The notes beneath the pieces are model-generated. The model had not been told where the DNA came from. It saw nothing but the letters and a program-made list of their open reading frames with translations, and searched no databases. From Nansenia antarctica (taxonomy: Eukaryota; Chordata; Actinopteri; Argentiniformes; Microstomatidae), in NCBI GenBank assembly GCA_963989245.1, contig OZ022346.1, positions 44,716,997 to 44,780,996 on the forward strand: a stretch of DNA of 64,000 bases, in the 5' to 3' direction. Shown one piece after another: positions 35,752 to 49,672 of the stretch. The translations under genes and the position numbers were made by a program. The stretch's first letter is position 1. Each line of letters starts with the position of its first letter.

Positions 35752-37090
35752 CAGGAGATTACTCATGTTGCTGTCACATCAACAGCTGGATGGAACTCCA
35801 GTGATCCCATCTACGGTACAGTGGCTCTCATCCAAACAACACAATGCACAGAATGGGATGACTCAGACCTCTTTCATGGCTTAAATGATACGGCTCCTCT
35901 TCATCCTCTTAGTCCGGATGAACAAAAACACACCGTTTTGATTTCCATGCTCTCAAATGTCGTGCTGCGCGCGGCTATAGACGACATAGTCATTTTAAAG
36001 GGGTGTTGTGTGCTGGTTTTCTAATTTGCGTCATTGCACATTATAAAGGCTAGTAGATTTCACGAGGGATGTAAGTGGTATGAGTGGTACAGTATACTCC
36101 CACTCCACAAAACCAATATTTTTACACAGCAGTGCATCTCCAACCTACTTCCATATAGATTCATCTTCCCCCCCCCCATTGTGATTCCCAGACCGTTAGC
36201 GTCACCTCCCTCCCTCCGTATGTACCGTTTCCGTCTCGGCAGACAAGGGGGACTGATTAACTAGAACACCCGTGCCTTTTTACGTCAAATGACCCCCTCT
36301 TTAGAATGTAAATCTGCTACTTACACACAACGACCACTAGTTGGCCGCTTGTAAATTAGCCTGCCTCCCACACAGAAAAACTAGCAAAATAGCTTTATAT
36401 TTAACTTATCCTGATGTGATTTTGAAAATGTAAGGATACTGGGTGGTAGAACGCACATATCTAGGAAAAGTCCTGAAAGGAGGGTCCTGACATTTTATTG
36501 AGTGCAAAGATACAACATGTTTTTTTACTCACAGGGGTCAAATGACCCCACGTGGCTGATTAAGTGTTTCTGTAGGAGAACAGGAGCGTGACATCGTAGG
36601 AGCGGTGAGCACGCACTCTCTCCGAAATTGGGTTGGCCCAGCAGAGAGTGTCTGAGGAGAACAAATGTTTACTGTCATAATCGTGAGGGAGGAGTCTGAG
36701 CGGCCTAAGGCTGCTCCGTGTTCAGCCTGGTACATCATTGTGAGGCTGGATTTGATTGCTTCGAGATGACGGTTTGACCTCCCCCTTACCCACACAGAGC
36801 CTCGGGCACCGTAAAGTGTAATAAGGGTATTGACTGGCTGTGAAGTCTGTTCCAGCCCTCTATTTCAGGCTTGGCTTTAATTGACTCACCGGGGGGATAC
36901 TGGGGTCTGGAAATGGTATATATTTATCGAACTAGTCTCCCTTCCTCTGTGAAACACTCCTATAGGCATGCACACACACGCACCATGCGCACGCGCACAC
37001 GCACAACGCGCATGCACACACACAGGCACGCACACACACACGCACCACGCGCATGCACACACACAGGCACACACACAGGCACACACACAG

Positions 37091-37127
<37 letters not shown>

Positions 37128-40100
37128 AACACTTTTGAGGAGGATTTTGAGGAGTCATGCTGTGTGTGGCTCCGGCAGGTTGTTTTATTTGGTAGTGCAT
37201 AAGTGGAAATGAGGTTTATTGAGTGTGAAACGCGGCCCCATAAAAGGGCCGGTCTGCTAGCTCCTCACACATCCTGCCACTCTGCCTCCGTCCCTGACGG
37301 CCAAGGAAAGATAACACTAATAAAGAAGCCTGTCAACTGCTCTCAGCCCAGAAAATACTGCTGTTTATGGTTTCCAACACCTTCCACAAGTCCATGAATC
37401 AGTTTAATGCAAGTGCTCAAGAGATATGTAAACAGTCTTTCACACTGTGAAGGCAGGGATGGGGAGATGGAGCCCCAGGAAACAAACACAAACACAGGTA
37501 TTTATGCCCAGAGGATGGACAATGATCTATAATTCCGGTGGTCATATTAAACTAAACAGAAAACTGGTTAGTATGAGAGTGTGTGTCTGATATTTTCTAG
37601 TCAAATGTTAATAAATATTCCAGGTTCTGGCCCCCCCAAGAGTATTACTACCCAACATGTCTTTCTTTCTATCATACAGACTGAAAACTGGATTGAAGGT
37701 CTCATTCAGTGGAATCATTACCACAGAAATTGCCTCTCACCGTTCTATACTGTAATAACATCACGCAGAGGGTTTAATTATTGCTCTTGGCCACTGACTG
37801 ATGCATAAGTCAGTAGCCGAGCCAAAATTAATAACTACTAAAAATATCGTTCTGACCCTTCAAATCACCGTTGCGAGCCATTATGCAATCACACGAAACG
37901 CAATCAGGGACAGCTTGTTGAGGGAGATGGAAAGGCTCGGAACTAATAGAACGAGTGATTAGATTTCAACGTCCTTCAACATCGCTTTGTTCCTTATAGA
38001 GTGGGTGACGCAGTGCAATTCATAGGCAGAAGCGCTAATATATAATACATAACAGACGGCCGACGGTTTATACTGGATGCAGGTGGCAGGAGTCTCCAGG
38101 CATATTCTCAGCCCTGCGTACTGCGTAGCCTTGTTGCTGTGCGAGAACCTTTAAGAAATGTACCCAGCCGCTCTCTGAGTGCTCTCGTGATTACATTTTT
38201 AGACGGTTGTGCAGCGGTTGTGTGGGCATTGGCTCCGATTCATCAACAGCATTAACCGTATCCCGCAGCCACAAATAGACTAATCACCGTGTTGCATGTT
38301 ACCGTTTTCATCCCCCCCCCCGGTTCTGATCCGTGAGAGGCTGAGACGTGTCCTTCAGAAAGGCTGGCGTGATTAGAATGTTGCGCGTGGGTTGGGTTCC
38401 TGTCTAGAATAAGGTGTGGGTCTGCCAGGTATGTTAGATCGCTATGCTGTGCCGTTACCACCCCTATGTAATATGTTTATGTGAGTTATGCTTATGTTAT
38501 CTGCATGCATGTACTGTAGAAAGGCTGGGAGGTCAGAGGTCACGCAGAGGGTGGTTAGGGGAAGTGTGAAACGGTCCTCGGCGTCGGGACCCACTGGGGA
38601 ATTGGCACGAAGACGTGTTAATAAGTGTGTTAAGTTAAGTTGAGTGTTTTTTGAGAGTCTACATAAAGCATGTACGTGTGACGGCATCCATGCAGACACA
38701 TCGTGAGCTTAGAATGATAAGGTTCTATCTCCGTTTAGGGCAGTTCAGAGATATTGAACGTCAAAGTTTTTACATTCCATTATGTTTTGTGAGATGGAAC
38801 CTTTGTATTTTATGAATTACTAACTCAAAAATGTCAACATTTTAAAAATAACACCACACATGCATTAATAAACACCTAATGGATCAGATTATGGAAAAAA
38901 CTAAGATAGATAGAACCTTATAATTCTAACGTCACGACATGCCAGGGGCTTTCCCCCCAGGAAAGGGGCCAGGGAGATGTGGATGAGGTCCTCTGGCCTG
39001 ATCAGGATCGGAGGCGGGGTGACTGGTTTACATCTGTTTCACCGCATTTTATATTGTAATGTTTTGGGGGCCGTGAGCAGTGAGCTGAACATCTGACTGT
39101 ACTGCTGCAGTAACAAATACATATCTGCTTTGTTACCTTTTTGGATTTGTGCACTGATTTCATCATTACATCCCCAGGAAGACAGTTTAAACATTTTACT
39201 GTAGTGTTTTTAATTTTTACTTATCAGTGCAATTACTGTTTTACCCAAACAGGTAACATTTGTTGTATTCTCAGAACTCTAACAATGTTGCAGTTATCAA
39301 CTAGAAGTTTACAGTATGACTCTGGGAAGCTGGGTGTTGAGTTTAGCCCAATTGGAGCTCATTGGATAGACAAATATGCATTGGATCCTATTCTGATACA
39401 ATGATTATGTATATTCACAGTATTGTATTACAATATGGCAACAGTCTTTATACTGTATATCCTGTATATATAATGTATATATATAAATAATACAATTGTA
39501 ACTTTTTTAGGGACGAACCTTTTTTGGGACACACCTTAAACTTAAAAAAAAGAGAGAAAAAGGAAACAATTATTCCCCAATTTTATACATGTGAATATGT
39601 AACCTAATATGGCCTAATGAAGCAAAAACATATAAACACTATTTTGATGGGAGTGTTTTAATTGATGCTCTGTGGGAGATATTCATATGATGGCTGTGTG
39701 TATTGTTTTGGTGGAAAGAATCCGTTTTAAGAGTGATTTTGTGATTTTGAAATGTGATTTTGGAGTTTTGACAAAACAGCTCGCTCTTTTCACTTTTGTG
39801 TTTAGAGGTTTTGAGAATATTTTTTTTTAAACGATTGGGAAAACGTGTAATATTTGTCCCTACGAATTCTTTACTCTGCTAGGCACATTGTAGGTCGAAA
39901 GGTAGCTTGAAAGCTTTAAATTGCAGACTGAGTTGCTGCAAACATGACCTCCCACATGCAATCCCATTGTTGCCTGTCAGTAGAACTGTCCGGTTAGTGA
40001 ATGACTCGACGTGTAGCGCCCCCGCCCTGTCAGTGTTCCCGCTGTCACCTCACTCTACACACAAAGCAAAGGGGCTAAACCTGCCAAGCAGCTACCGTTC

Positions 40101-40656
40101 ACATCTGTCCTCTGCGTGATAAGGCTGGGCTCGGAGAGAAGATAGAGATTGATGGGGGGACAGAAGCCTAGGAAAGGAGGAGGAGGTGGGAGGTGAACCG
40201 GGCGACACAGAGAAGAGTGGGAGAGGAGGTGAGGAGGAGTGAGAAGAGGGGGAGAGGAGGTGAGGAGGAGTGAGAAGAGGGGGAGAGGAGGTGAGAAGAG
40301 GGGGAGAGGAGGTGAGGAGGAGTGAGAAGAGGGGGTGAGGAGGAGTGAGAAGAGGGGGAGAGGAGGTGAGGAGGAGTGAGAAGAGGGGGAGAGGAGGTGA
40401 GGAGGAGTGAGAAGAGGGGGAGAGGAGGTGAGGAGGAGTGAGAAGAGGGGGAGAGGAGGTGAGGAGGAGTGAGAAGAGGGGGAGAGGAGGTGAGGAGGAG
40501 TGAGAAGAGGGGGAGAGGAGGTGAGGAGGAGTGAGAAGAGGGGGAGCTGGTGAGGAGGTTGGTCAGCCTGTGGACGTGTGTTAACACTGCCAAGTGTGAA
40601 GAGAGAAAGAGCGGCCAGCAAGGCAAGGCTACTGTATATGTGTGCACACTGGACAG

Positions 40657-40697
<41 letters not shown>

Positions 40698-43600
40698 AGC
40701 TTTGACTGAATTCTCTGAGAGGCCTGAATTCCATCAGCACACCTACGCATGCTCCTCTTTTCTCTTCTCCTTCACCCTCCCCTCCCCTCCCCTTCCTTTC
40801 TCTTCTTCCCCCTCACTCACTCTCTCTGAACGCATTATCTCTAACCCCAGAGCATCCTATTGTCCCTGGAACGGAACAGAATGCCCTTGCGGCTCAACCT
40901 TCTCAACCCTCCTCTTCTAAAAGGGCCTCTTCTGCGTTCCGCCACAGCATACCCACACTTCCTCTGGCTCTTTTTCTATTCACTCGCCTGTCTTCTCGCC
41001 CACCGCTTCACAATGGCCGCCGGAAGTTGTGTTCCAGGAAGGTAGGCTTTTTTATCACAGATTATTTATTCGTGACGTCTATGTATTGACTTATTTTTAG
41101 ACGTGCCTGACACTCGTCCTGATTGTCCAGCGTCTCACTCCCCCTCCCGCCCACGGTACGTACTGTTAGTTGCACAATGCCGCTCCGCGCCTCTGCTCCG
41201 TTGGCAGAGTGAGTCATCATCATTAGCAACTTCCCCTTTTTAAGTGCCTTTTTAAGTGCCTTCCCTGCCTCGTAATCAGGAGATTAGAAAGCTCTTAACA
41301 TTTCATGATGGGTCTATTAAGCATTTTTGGGGGGAAATGCGCGCAGGTTAACGACTATTTTCATGGCCAATTTTTTGGTTGGTCTTCTCCTCCCCCTGCT
41401 TCCTCTTAAATGGATCCATCCATCCACCCACTCAATGCTAACGGTTCTGTTCAGGTGGACGTCAAAATCTGTGGGAGATTTTTGGTCTCATACAGTATGT
41501 GACTCTTGTGCCATGTTCTCCGTTCAATTAATGTCGTCACTAAGTACAATACAAATCGCTTGTCTAACACAAAAGACAAACTCAAATGTGCTGCATATGA
41601 GTCCGTACTGTATTTCGTCTTAACATTTTAGCAAGAACATGGAGCCATCTAACACCATCTAACAGTCAGTTGAGGTCTCTCTTCTAGTCATGATTTTCCT
41701 AATCTAAGCTACAGAACACGCATCATGTCATCCTTTTGCTAGGGTGCAGCCGTCTTTCGGAAAAAACGTCCGTGACACAAAGTGAGCTTTCGAAACCAAG
41801 ATAGCTCGAAATGTCAGTTTAGACAATGCCATTTTCCTTGTTTCCCTGAGTCAATCATGTGTCCATGATCCTTGATTGTTTTAAGGAGCCCCTCAGGACA
41901 TCTCTGACAATCAGCCGTGTCACACGTGAGCCTGGCTGAGTTCAAGTAGAACGCTGTTGTTGGGAGGCTAGATCCGATGGAGATCCGGTGTAGTATCGGA
42001 AACCTAACGCCCTTCCCAGAGCTCAACCCAACAGGCCAACACAGCGCTTTAGTCTTTTGCACCTTGAGAGATGTGTAATCATACTCTCCCAGGTGTCCTA
42101 GTTAACGTACCCGCAGGGGCTCCAGGGATGAATGCCTCTCTTTGTCACCACCATTGTTTGATTGTTTATAAAGGACCGGAGCCACGCACAAAGTGAAGGG
42201 ACACTGGTCCCGATCCTCGCTGGGGAAGTCCCCAGTCACTCAAAGTGAACGTGAGAAGCTGGCCTATAGTGACCTGCTTAATTCAATCAAACACAATTCA
42301 TCTCCATGTCCACAGGCACTGTACGGGTGCATTGAAAGGATGTAAAAGCACGATCTGAGGGAGTGAGCTGCACGCACACCCATCTGAGGAAGATAGTACT
42401 GTATGTATGCTAACATTGAGGATGGTGGATCCCTTCTCTGGCTTATTCACAGGGTCATAGAGAATGCTTGGTGGTTTTTTTTCGTTATCATTTTTGGTAT
42501 GAAGCCCTTTTTCTGATGGGTCTAATAGCATGCTGTGATTAAACAGGAAAGATAGTGCCAGGGGCCTATATCTTTTTGAAGTAAGGGTTCATTCAGTGGT
42601 ATTTCCATAATCATGAGAGAGCATTCAGAAGTTATGGGGCGTTCAGCGTTCCTTACAAATTGAAGTACGCTGTATATTCTGCCAGGTAAAATGTGCCTCA
42701 ACCCAAAAGGTTTCCTGGCTCAAAATACTACTTTTCATCAAATGTAACCTTTTCATAAAGCCAACGACATCTATGGCAATTCTGTATGAGGCCACATTCA
42801 TGAGCACTTCTTGAACATTTGTGACTTGTGTCAACAACCGCAGGTTGCTATAGCACTCACCATTTCTATGTTTGTTTATAACACACTTACAAACTGAATA
42901 AGATATCCAAACAGTTTAACAGTTTAACTGTTTTGCATTGGATTGTACTGTAGCTGTTGGGGAGCCAAGCCTGTCCAGTACCAGAACAATACGCAGAAGA
43001 ACATGCCCAGAACCACCAGAACTTCCCCAGAACAACAATGCCCTCTGTGCTACCAAGTCCTCCATGGGAAACCCTTTGGAGAAGCAGTGATTTATTGAGT
43101 CAAGGGACCACAGGGTTGCCATGATGGTTTAATTGCAGCCTAAATTATTACGAGACACCAGCTGGAGGCAGGGAAAATCAACCCAGCATCCAGAAGGGCT
43201 TCTTGTGAACCACAGAGTATATATATATATATGTAGTGCACTCTTAAACACAAACTGTAAATGATGGCTTATGCCAGTTCTGGAAGCGGTCCCCACACTG
43301 GTATTTAGAGTGAAGCACTGTATTAATTTTCCCAGCTTGCGCTCTCAGAGGGGGACATTTTGTGATTCATGATGGCGTTAAATTAAAGGAAGGGATTTGC
43401 TTATCTAAAGTGTTGTGACATTGTGCTTGCGGTTTGGAGTAACAGCTAATTTATTTGTTCTGTTTTGAAAGAGGCGGGGGGGGGGGGGGTATCTGAGGGG
43501 AATTGGTTCAAATAGGCTGTTGGAGAGTACATGTGTCATTAACAAACTTATTTAAAGCATTTGTTGATGTTTCGTTATACATATAATTGGTAAATAGATC

Positions 43601-46600
43601 TTACTAATTAGGCAATATATGAAAAGGAGAGTTGGATTGTCAAATACATTTGACTAATTAGGTATTATATGACCTTGGTTGATTATTTGGAAATAGCATG
43701 TAATCTCATTAGTGTTGGTCAGGTCCCAAATCACATTGTTAGCCCATAGTTAGTCAGGTAACCAGGAACATGATACGTAGCTATACATAGCTTACTGCTA
43801 TCCATTTCTTGTATGTACCTCTGACCACCGTACTTGCCATACTGTACTATCACTTATCACCGTCATGTTTTGCACTATATCACTATTTGCACTTCTGGTT
43901 AGATGCTAAACTGCATTTTGTTGTCCGGTACAGTGGGGTGCAAAAATGTGGGCACATGTAAAAGGATCAAAATGCCTTTTACAATTAATTTCTAAGTGAA
44001 AAGAAGCAAACCTAACCTCTAAATGGTACAAAGTCAAACATGACACTTTTTTTATTTTACTTTTTACAGTTTCAAAATAATAAAACAAGGAAAAAGGCCT
44101 TGTGAAAACGTTTGGGAGCCCTGTCAGCTAGTACTTAACGTAACTCCTCCTCGGGCAACTATAACAGCTTGCAAATGCTTCCTGTAGCCAGCAAAGAGTC
44201 TTTCAATTCTTATTTTTTGAAATGTTCCCCATTCTTCCTGGCAGAACACCTCTACCTCTAACGAATCAGAAATATTTGTTGGCCAACATACCTTCTTTGG
44301 TTGTGGCCAAAATGTAACATTTTGGTTTTGTCAGGCCAAAGCACATTGTTCCAATAGGCTTCAGGTTTCTCAAGGTTTTGTTTTGCATACTTCAGACGCT
44401 TAATTCTGTGTTGAGGTCGTAGGAAAGGCTTCTTTCTGGCAACTCTGCCATGTAGGTCTTTGTTGTTTAAGGTACGCTGTATTGTTGTCCTGTGAACAAC
44501 TAGACCAGTGTCTTCTACTCTTTTTTGCAGCTCTTTTGCAGTGATGTGTGGGTTCTTCTGAGCATTTCTCACCAGATCTCGGGCCATTCTATCAGAATTC
44601 TTTCTTGGTCTTCCAGATCTTGCCTTGACTTCAATTGTTCCATTTATTTGTAATTTTCTGATGATGTTTCTGACAGTGGAAATGGGTAGTTTGAAACATT
44701 GAGACAGTTTTTTGTAGCCTTCTCTTTGATGGTGGAACTGAACTTTCTTGATTCTGACATCCTTGGACAACTGTTTAGAGGAACCCATGTTTTTTAGCAC
44801 CAGACACAACAGCCACCGCAGTCGGATACTTTAGAAGGCATGGAGTTACTTCAGAATATATAGTTCAACCCTGGAATTATATTCACCTGACTCATTGAAG
44901 CCCTAACAAGTAAATCACCTTGGTCTGGGCCTTAGTAATCATCTTCTCAAAAGGTAAGAAAGAATAATCCAAAAGGGTTCCCAAACCTTTGCACAGGGCC
45001 CTTTTCCTTTTTTGTCATTAAAAAAGAAAATGTGCAGAAAGGTGTCATGTTTAACTCTGTAGCATTTAGTGTTCAGGTTTGCTTTCAATCATTTGGAGAT
45101 TAATTGTAACAGACATTTAAACCAGGGGTGCCCAAATTGTTTCACCCCACTGTACTCGTACACTGCAATGACAACAACGTTGAATCTAATCTAACCTAAT
45201 GACACTCAATGAGCAGATAGGAGGGGAAAGATGTCAACTCATGCAAATACAGCCCCTTAGTCATGACAGTTAAGTGGTGGTCGTGATTCACAAAATAATT
45301 GGATGTTGGAGATCGGATTCAATTGACACAAACAACAAGATCCGTCTCTGCCAATGTCTCTTTTAACAATGAGCTACAGTTTCATGGAGGTCCCAAGTGT
45401 CTACTGTTGAGGCTACTGGCAGTCCCCTTTGTACACCAATTTCCTTGTATTTATCAATGTTGTTGATGTTGTTGTCCATTAAATTGCTATCAAACCCAGT
45501 CCTGGAGAGGCCTGTTACTGGGGGAGCACAGACGTGCCCTAGAGAGCGTCTTGCGGTGAAAGGAACTCTGGGAAAGCTTCCGCTGGACACTGAGAGCGTG
45601 ACATAGAGACCTGACCTCCTGTTCACAGGAAGTGGACGGGGGTATTGCAGGACATTCATTAAAGACTATTGCAGGCAGGTTGGAAAGACTCCCTTCGTGA
45701 CGTTAGAATTATAAGGTTCTATCTCCATTTTTTTCAAAATGTTGTTTTTTACATAATCTGATCCATTAATGCCTGTGTGGTGTTATTTTTTAAAATGTTG
45801 AAATGTTTTAGTTAGTAATTCATAAAATACAAAGGTTCCATCTCACAGAACATAATGGAATGTAAAAACTTTGACGCTCAATATCTCTGAACTACCCTTA
45901 ACGGAGATAGAACCTTATCATTCTAAGCTCACGATTTACATCATATCACTTCATCTATGTACCCTATTCTCTGTGGCCACACCATTACAGTTTTCATGAT
46001 TCTCTAACTTGAATAAAGGAAAAATCCTTAAGACGTGCACTATTAAATTGAAACCTCATCCATACAAAGCTGTCATTTGATTGACAAGTCGTCCTGTCGG
46101 CTACAAAGAACAGTCGCAGCAGTTATATCATAGTACTGTACTGCTCCATTATGTAGAATGAAATATGCTGGTGTTGAGTTACATCTTAAAGGTAAAAGGT
46201 ACTTCAGAAATACTTTAGAAGACAGCTCAGATAATACAGGTACATACTGTTGTATATCCTAATATCCCTATCATGGCATGATTCCTAATGACTGATGAAG
46301 TACTTTGCCTGCGCTGAAGTAGCTATCTCCCGGGTCAGATGATCTATGGGATATTTCAGTCTCTAACTTGAACCTCCTTTTTGGCTCTATACCCTATCAT
46401 GAGATGTGAGCTTCGGCAACGGGAAAGAGAGAGTCTTGACCTTCTCTAAACACAGCTTGTACTCTATCCCTTCTTATACTAAATAGATTTGTTGTTGGAT
46501 TACACCAGTGGAGGCCGGCGGAGGCAGAAATCGGAGGACGGGCTCATTGTAAATGCCTGGGATGGAATGACTCACCAGCCTCTGGATTACACAGCAGCTG

Positions 46601-49600
46601 TGGCTCCCGAGTAGGGCATGTGCTGGACAGCACTAATCAATCATTGGTCACGGTCAGCACAGCAGGATCCACAGGCCCCTTTAGAGCACCTCTGGCCATT
46701 ATTGGTCCAGAAATCAACTTGACACATTGAAGAGAAGAGGAAGTGGGCGTGTCACGAAGCTGCTGCATAAAGCACACGATGGGACCTATTAGGGACAGTA
46801 TTGACAGAGAGTTTTTTTTTTTTTTTTTACATTACAAAGGCTACAATACAATCCTCACTCATGTTCTGAGAATGCGTGTCTCTTCCGAGACTTTTGACAT
46901 TGAATTAAATGTTAAAGGTTGAGGAATACGGATTTCTACTGTGCGGGGGGGGGGGGAGGTGGCAATGGAGACGTTGTCCTACATTGAGTCAACAGTGCAC
47001 TAGAGCAGTGAGAGGATACTGTGTACCTACACTGGGAGGAATGCTATTAAAACCACTTAAACAGCCACTCAAGTTAATGATTTACTTCACGACATCGATT
47101 AGATTGCACTCCCAGTTCTTGTAAACTGTGAGTAAACAAACGGGCCCCAAACTGACATTATTGCGTTTGATGGAGGTCATTTTCCTCAATGAAACGTGGC
47201 TGTGTGGTGTCCAGACAGACCAAACAGCTGACTCTGGGTGTCACGCCTTACAGACCTGAGGCAAGACGACCTCGCGGTCAAGCTTTAGGGTCGCTGTGAC
47301 CCCCGGAAGGCGGGAACCTTAGAGCCGCAGGGTGTCCGTCTGACGGCTAGACCAGAATCAATGTGGGTCGTTCAATGAGTAACCTGGCTCCAGTCCAGAA
47401 CAAGGTCTTGGGAGCCGCTAATTGCTTCTGCTTTGTTTATTATCAGACCGGCATTCCCTCTCTAATGTAATTAGCTCACCCTGGACAAAAAGACATGGTG
47501 GGGGGGTGACTGTCAGGCTCATTCTCATTCAGACAGACACATTCTACATCGAAGCTACTTCGTCCTAAACATGACAGTCAGTTACTGAAAGATGACCAGT
47601 CAATTGACAGCAACTGAAACAATTTAAACACTCTTAAATCACTCCTAAAGAAAGAAAGAGGTGAGGTGGTGACGCAGTTGCTAATGCAGGTGCTAATGCA
47701 GTAATACTCCCACTTCCTATTCACTTCAATGTGTCAAATAAAAAAAGTAATTCTTCTTTCTTTGAGCACTGTGATTGCCCATGGCCCCTGGTCCTAGCAT
47801 AGATGTCTTTTTCTTATGATGACTGATGTATTGATGATTCACTTACTTAGACAAATGTACTTGTTGTAAGTCGCTAAAATGTAAATGTCTAAAATGTAAA
47901 TGTAAGGTGGAGCAACGTGGGGGAGACGGGAGGCAGAGGAAATAAATAGTTAGGACATTTGATGTTCGAGGCCTGGAATAATAATTCAAATTCACATTTA
48001 GTTTTTGGTTTTGGGGAGCTTAGTAACAGGAGCTCAGTAGTAACAACTATCATGGCAAAAAAAGTAATGCACTACTGAAAACACTACTCATACCTGAATT
48101 TAGTTTAACAACCACCAAGCTACTGCAAAATGTAGTTGAACTAATAGTTGCTATTTAATTGAAAAGAAACATTTGTAAAATCCCTCCCACTGTTACTTAT
48201 GCTTTCATGTAAAGTGTCGGGTTACGTGGAAAAGTGATGACATCTAATATTGTGTTTCTCTAGTAACAAGGGTAAGACTTCACACCCCACTGCTTGCTCT
48301 TTCCACTTGGAATACCAGAACACTAAAAGGCGACTGCTTTGACCGAGACAGTGAATTGGGAATGTTGGGCTGAAAAATGGGTCTGAAACAGAGTTGGACA
48401 TCTTAGTCTACCTGCTCACCAAAATGACAAATGACCGAGTGCTCTGCGGTAGGTCTGGGTCTAACAGTTGCACGACTTGAGCTCCTGTTTGAGTACACTT
48501 TAAGTGCATTAACGAGAAACATTTTCATTTGCTAAGCAGAACCAAAGTAAGCAAAAGATATGTAGAACACAAAAAAAGATTAGATTTTGTGACCTCGCAT
48601 TTGCTACTGAAAGGAGGAGGCTTTGTCCGAATTTCTTCCATTTCTTCCAACAATTTGTGTGTAATACATGGCACAGATTAATAATGTGTTTATTGCTGAA
48701 TCTATTCAATGTGCCAAAAAGCACATTTAATTTTGAGGGCCCTCACAATCCATGTCTGGGAAATGAGAAATTGCTGGACCAAAGATTCAAGCACCTACTG
48801 TAGCCCCTGCATTACCATCCAACTATTATGTACACTCGACTTGATTTCTAAATGGCTAAATGAAACGTGTCTGAGACACTTTGTCCACCATAACAGCTTT
48901 TGTCCTTGTAGTGGCTAATTATGAGGAGAAAACAGGCCAGACGAAGATGGATGTCCTTTCCAGTTCAGAGGCAAAAACAATTTTCCCTATTGTGCCCTTT
49001 CAAAGCAACAGCACTGTCGCTTGACACGAGGAAACAGATACCCCCCTGAGACTCAAGAAGGCAATTCGGGGCCATTTGAAGTCACCCAGGCATATGACAG
49101 CGAGAGAAAGGAGAAAACAGAGCCACAGATATAAGAAACACAACACAACCTCCCTGCGATGCCATAACACTTTCCCTGCTAGCAACAAAGCAATTTGTTT
49201 CCTGTTGATGTATGATGGAGTGTTTCAGTAGTACATTCTAAAGAATAATTGAAGAGATATTACTGTGTCACTCTGACACTTGGGGGCTCTGTGTTTTGAT
49301 TGAGTGCACAGGGGGGAGAGGAATAGGGCCCTTTGTGGCCTGGCTAGGTACATGATGAGACCCTGTTGGCAGGATCATGGGTGAGCTGCGCCCCATTAGC
49401 TACACCTTTTGGGGGGGGGCTAATGGAAAAGCAAGGGAGGGGGTACTTCTGCTGTGAGACTGATAAACGATCTCCGACAGGGGTAGTGACACATATCCTG
49501 CCTCTACCTGTCCCCTGACGCGGTAATGAGGGCTAGAGCGATGCTCAGGCAGGGAAGGAAGGGAGCGGAGAAAATCCAAGCACCCGCCCCCAACGTAGAG

Positions 49601-49632
49601 TTCCGCTTAGCGCCACCAGCAGCCTACTGTAC

Positions 49633-49672
<40 letters not shown>

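Noticed and set aside
35587..36024. 145-aa + strand open frame
   Set aside because: It spans a CA/CT microsatellite; the remaining residues match no family and no splice context supports it.
40168..40750. Ser/Pro/Leu-rich proteins up to 231 aa on the minus strand
   Set aside because: Translations of the 31-bp purine minisatellite in several frames.
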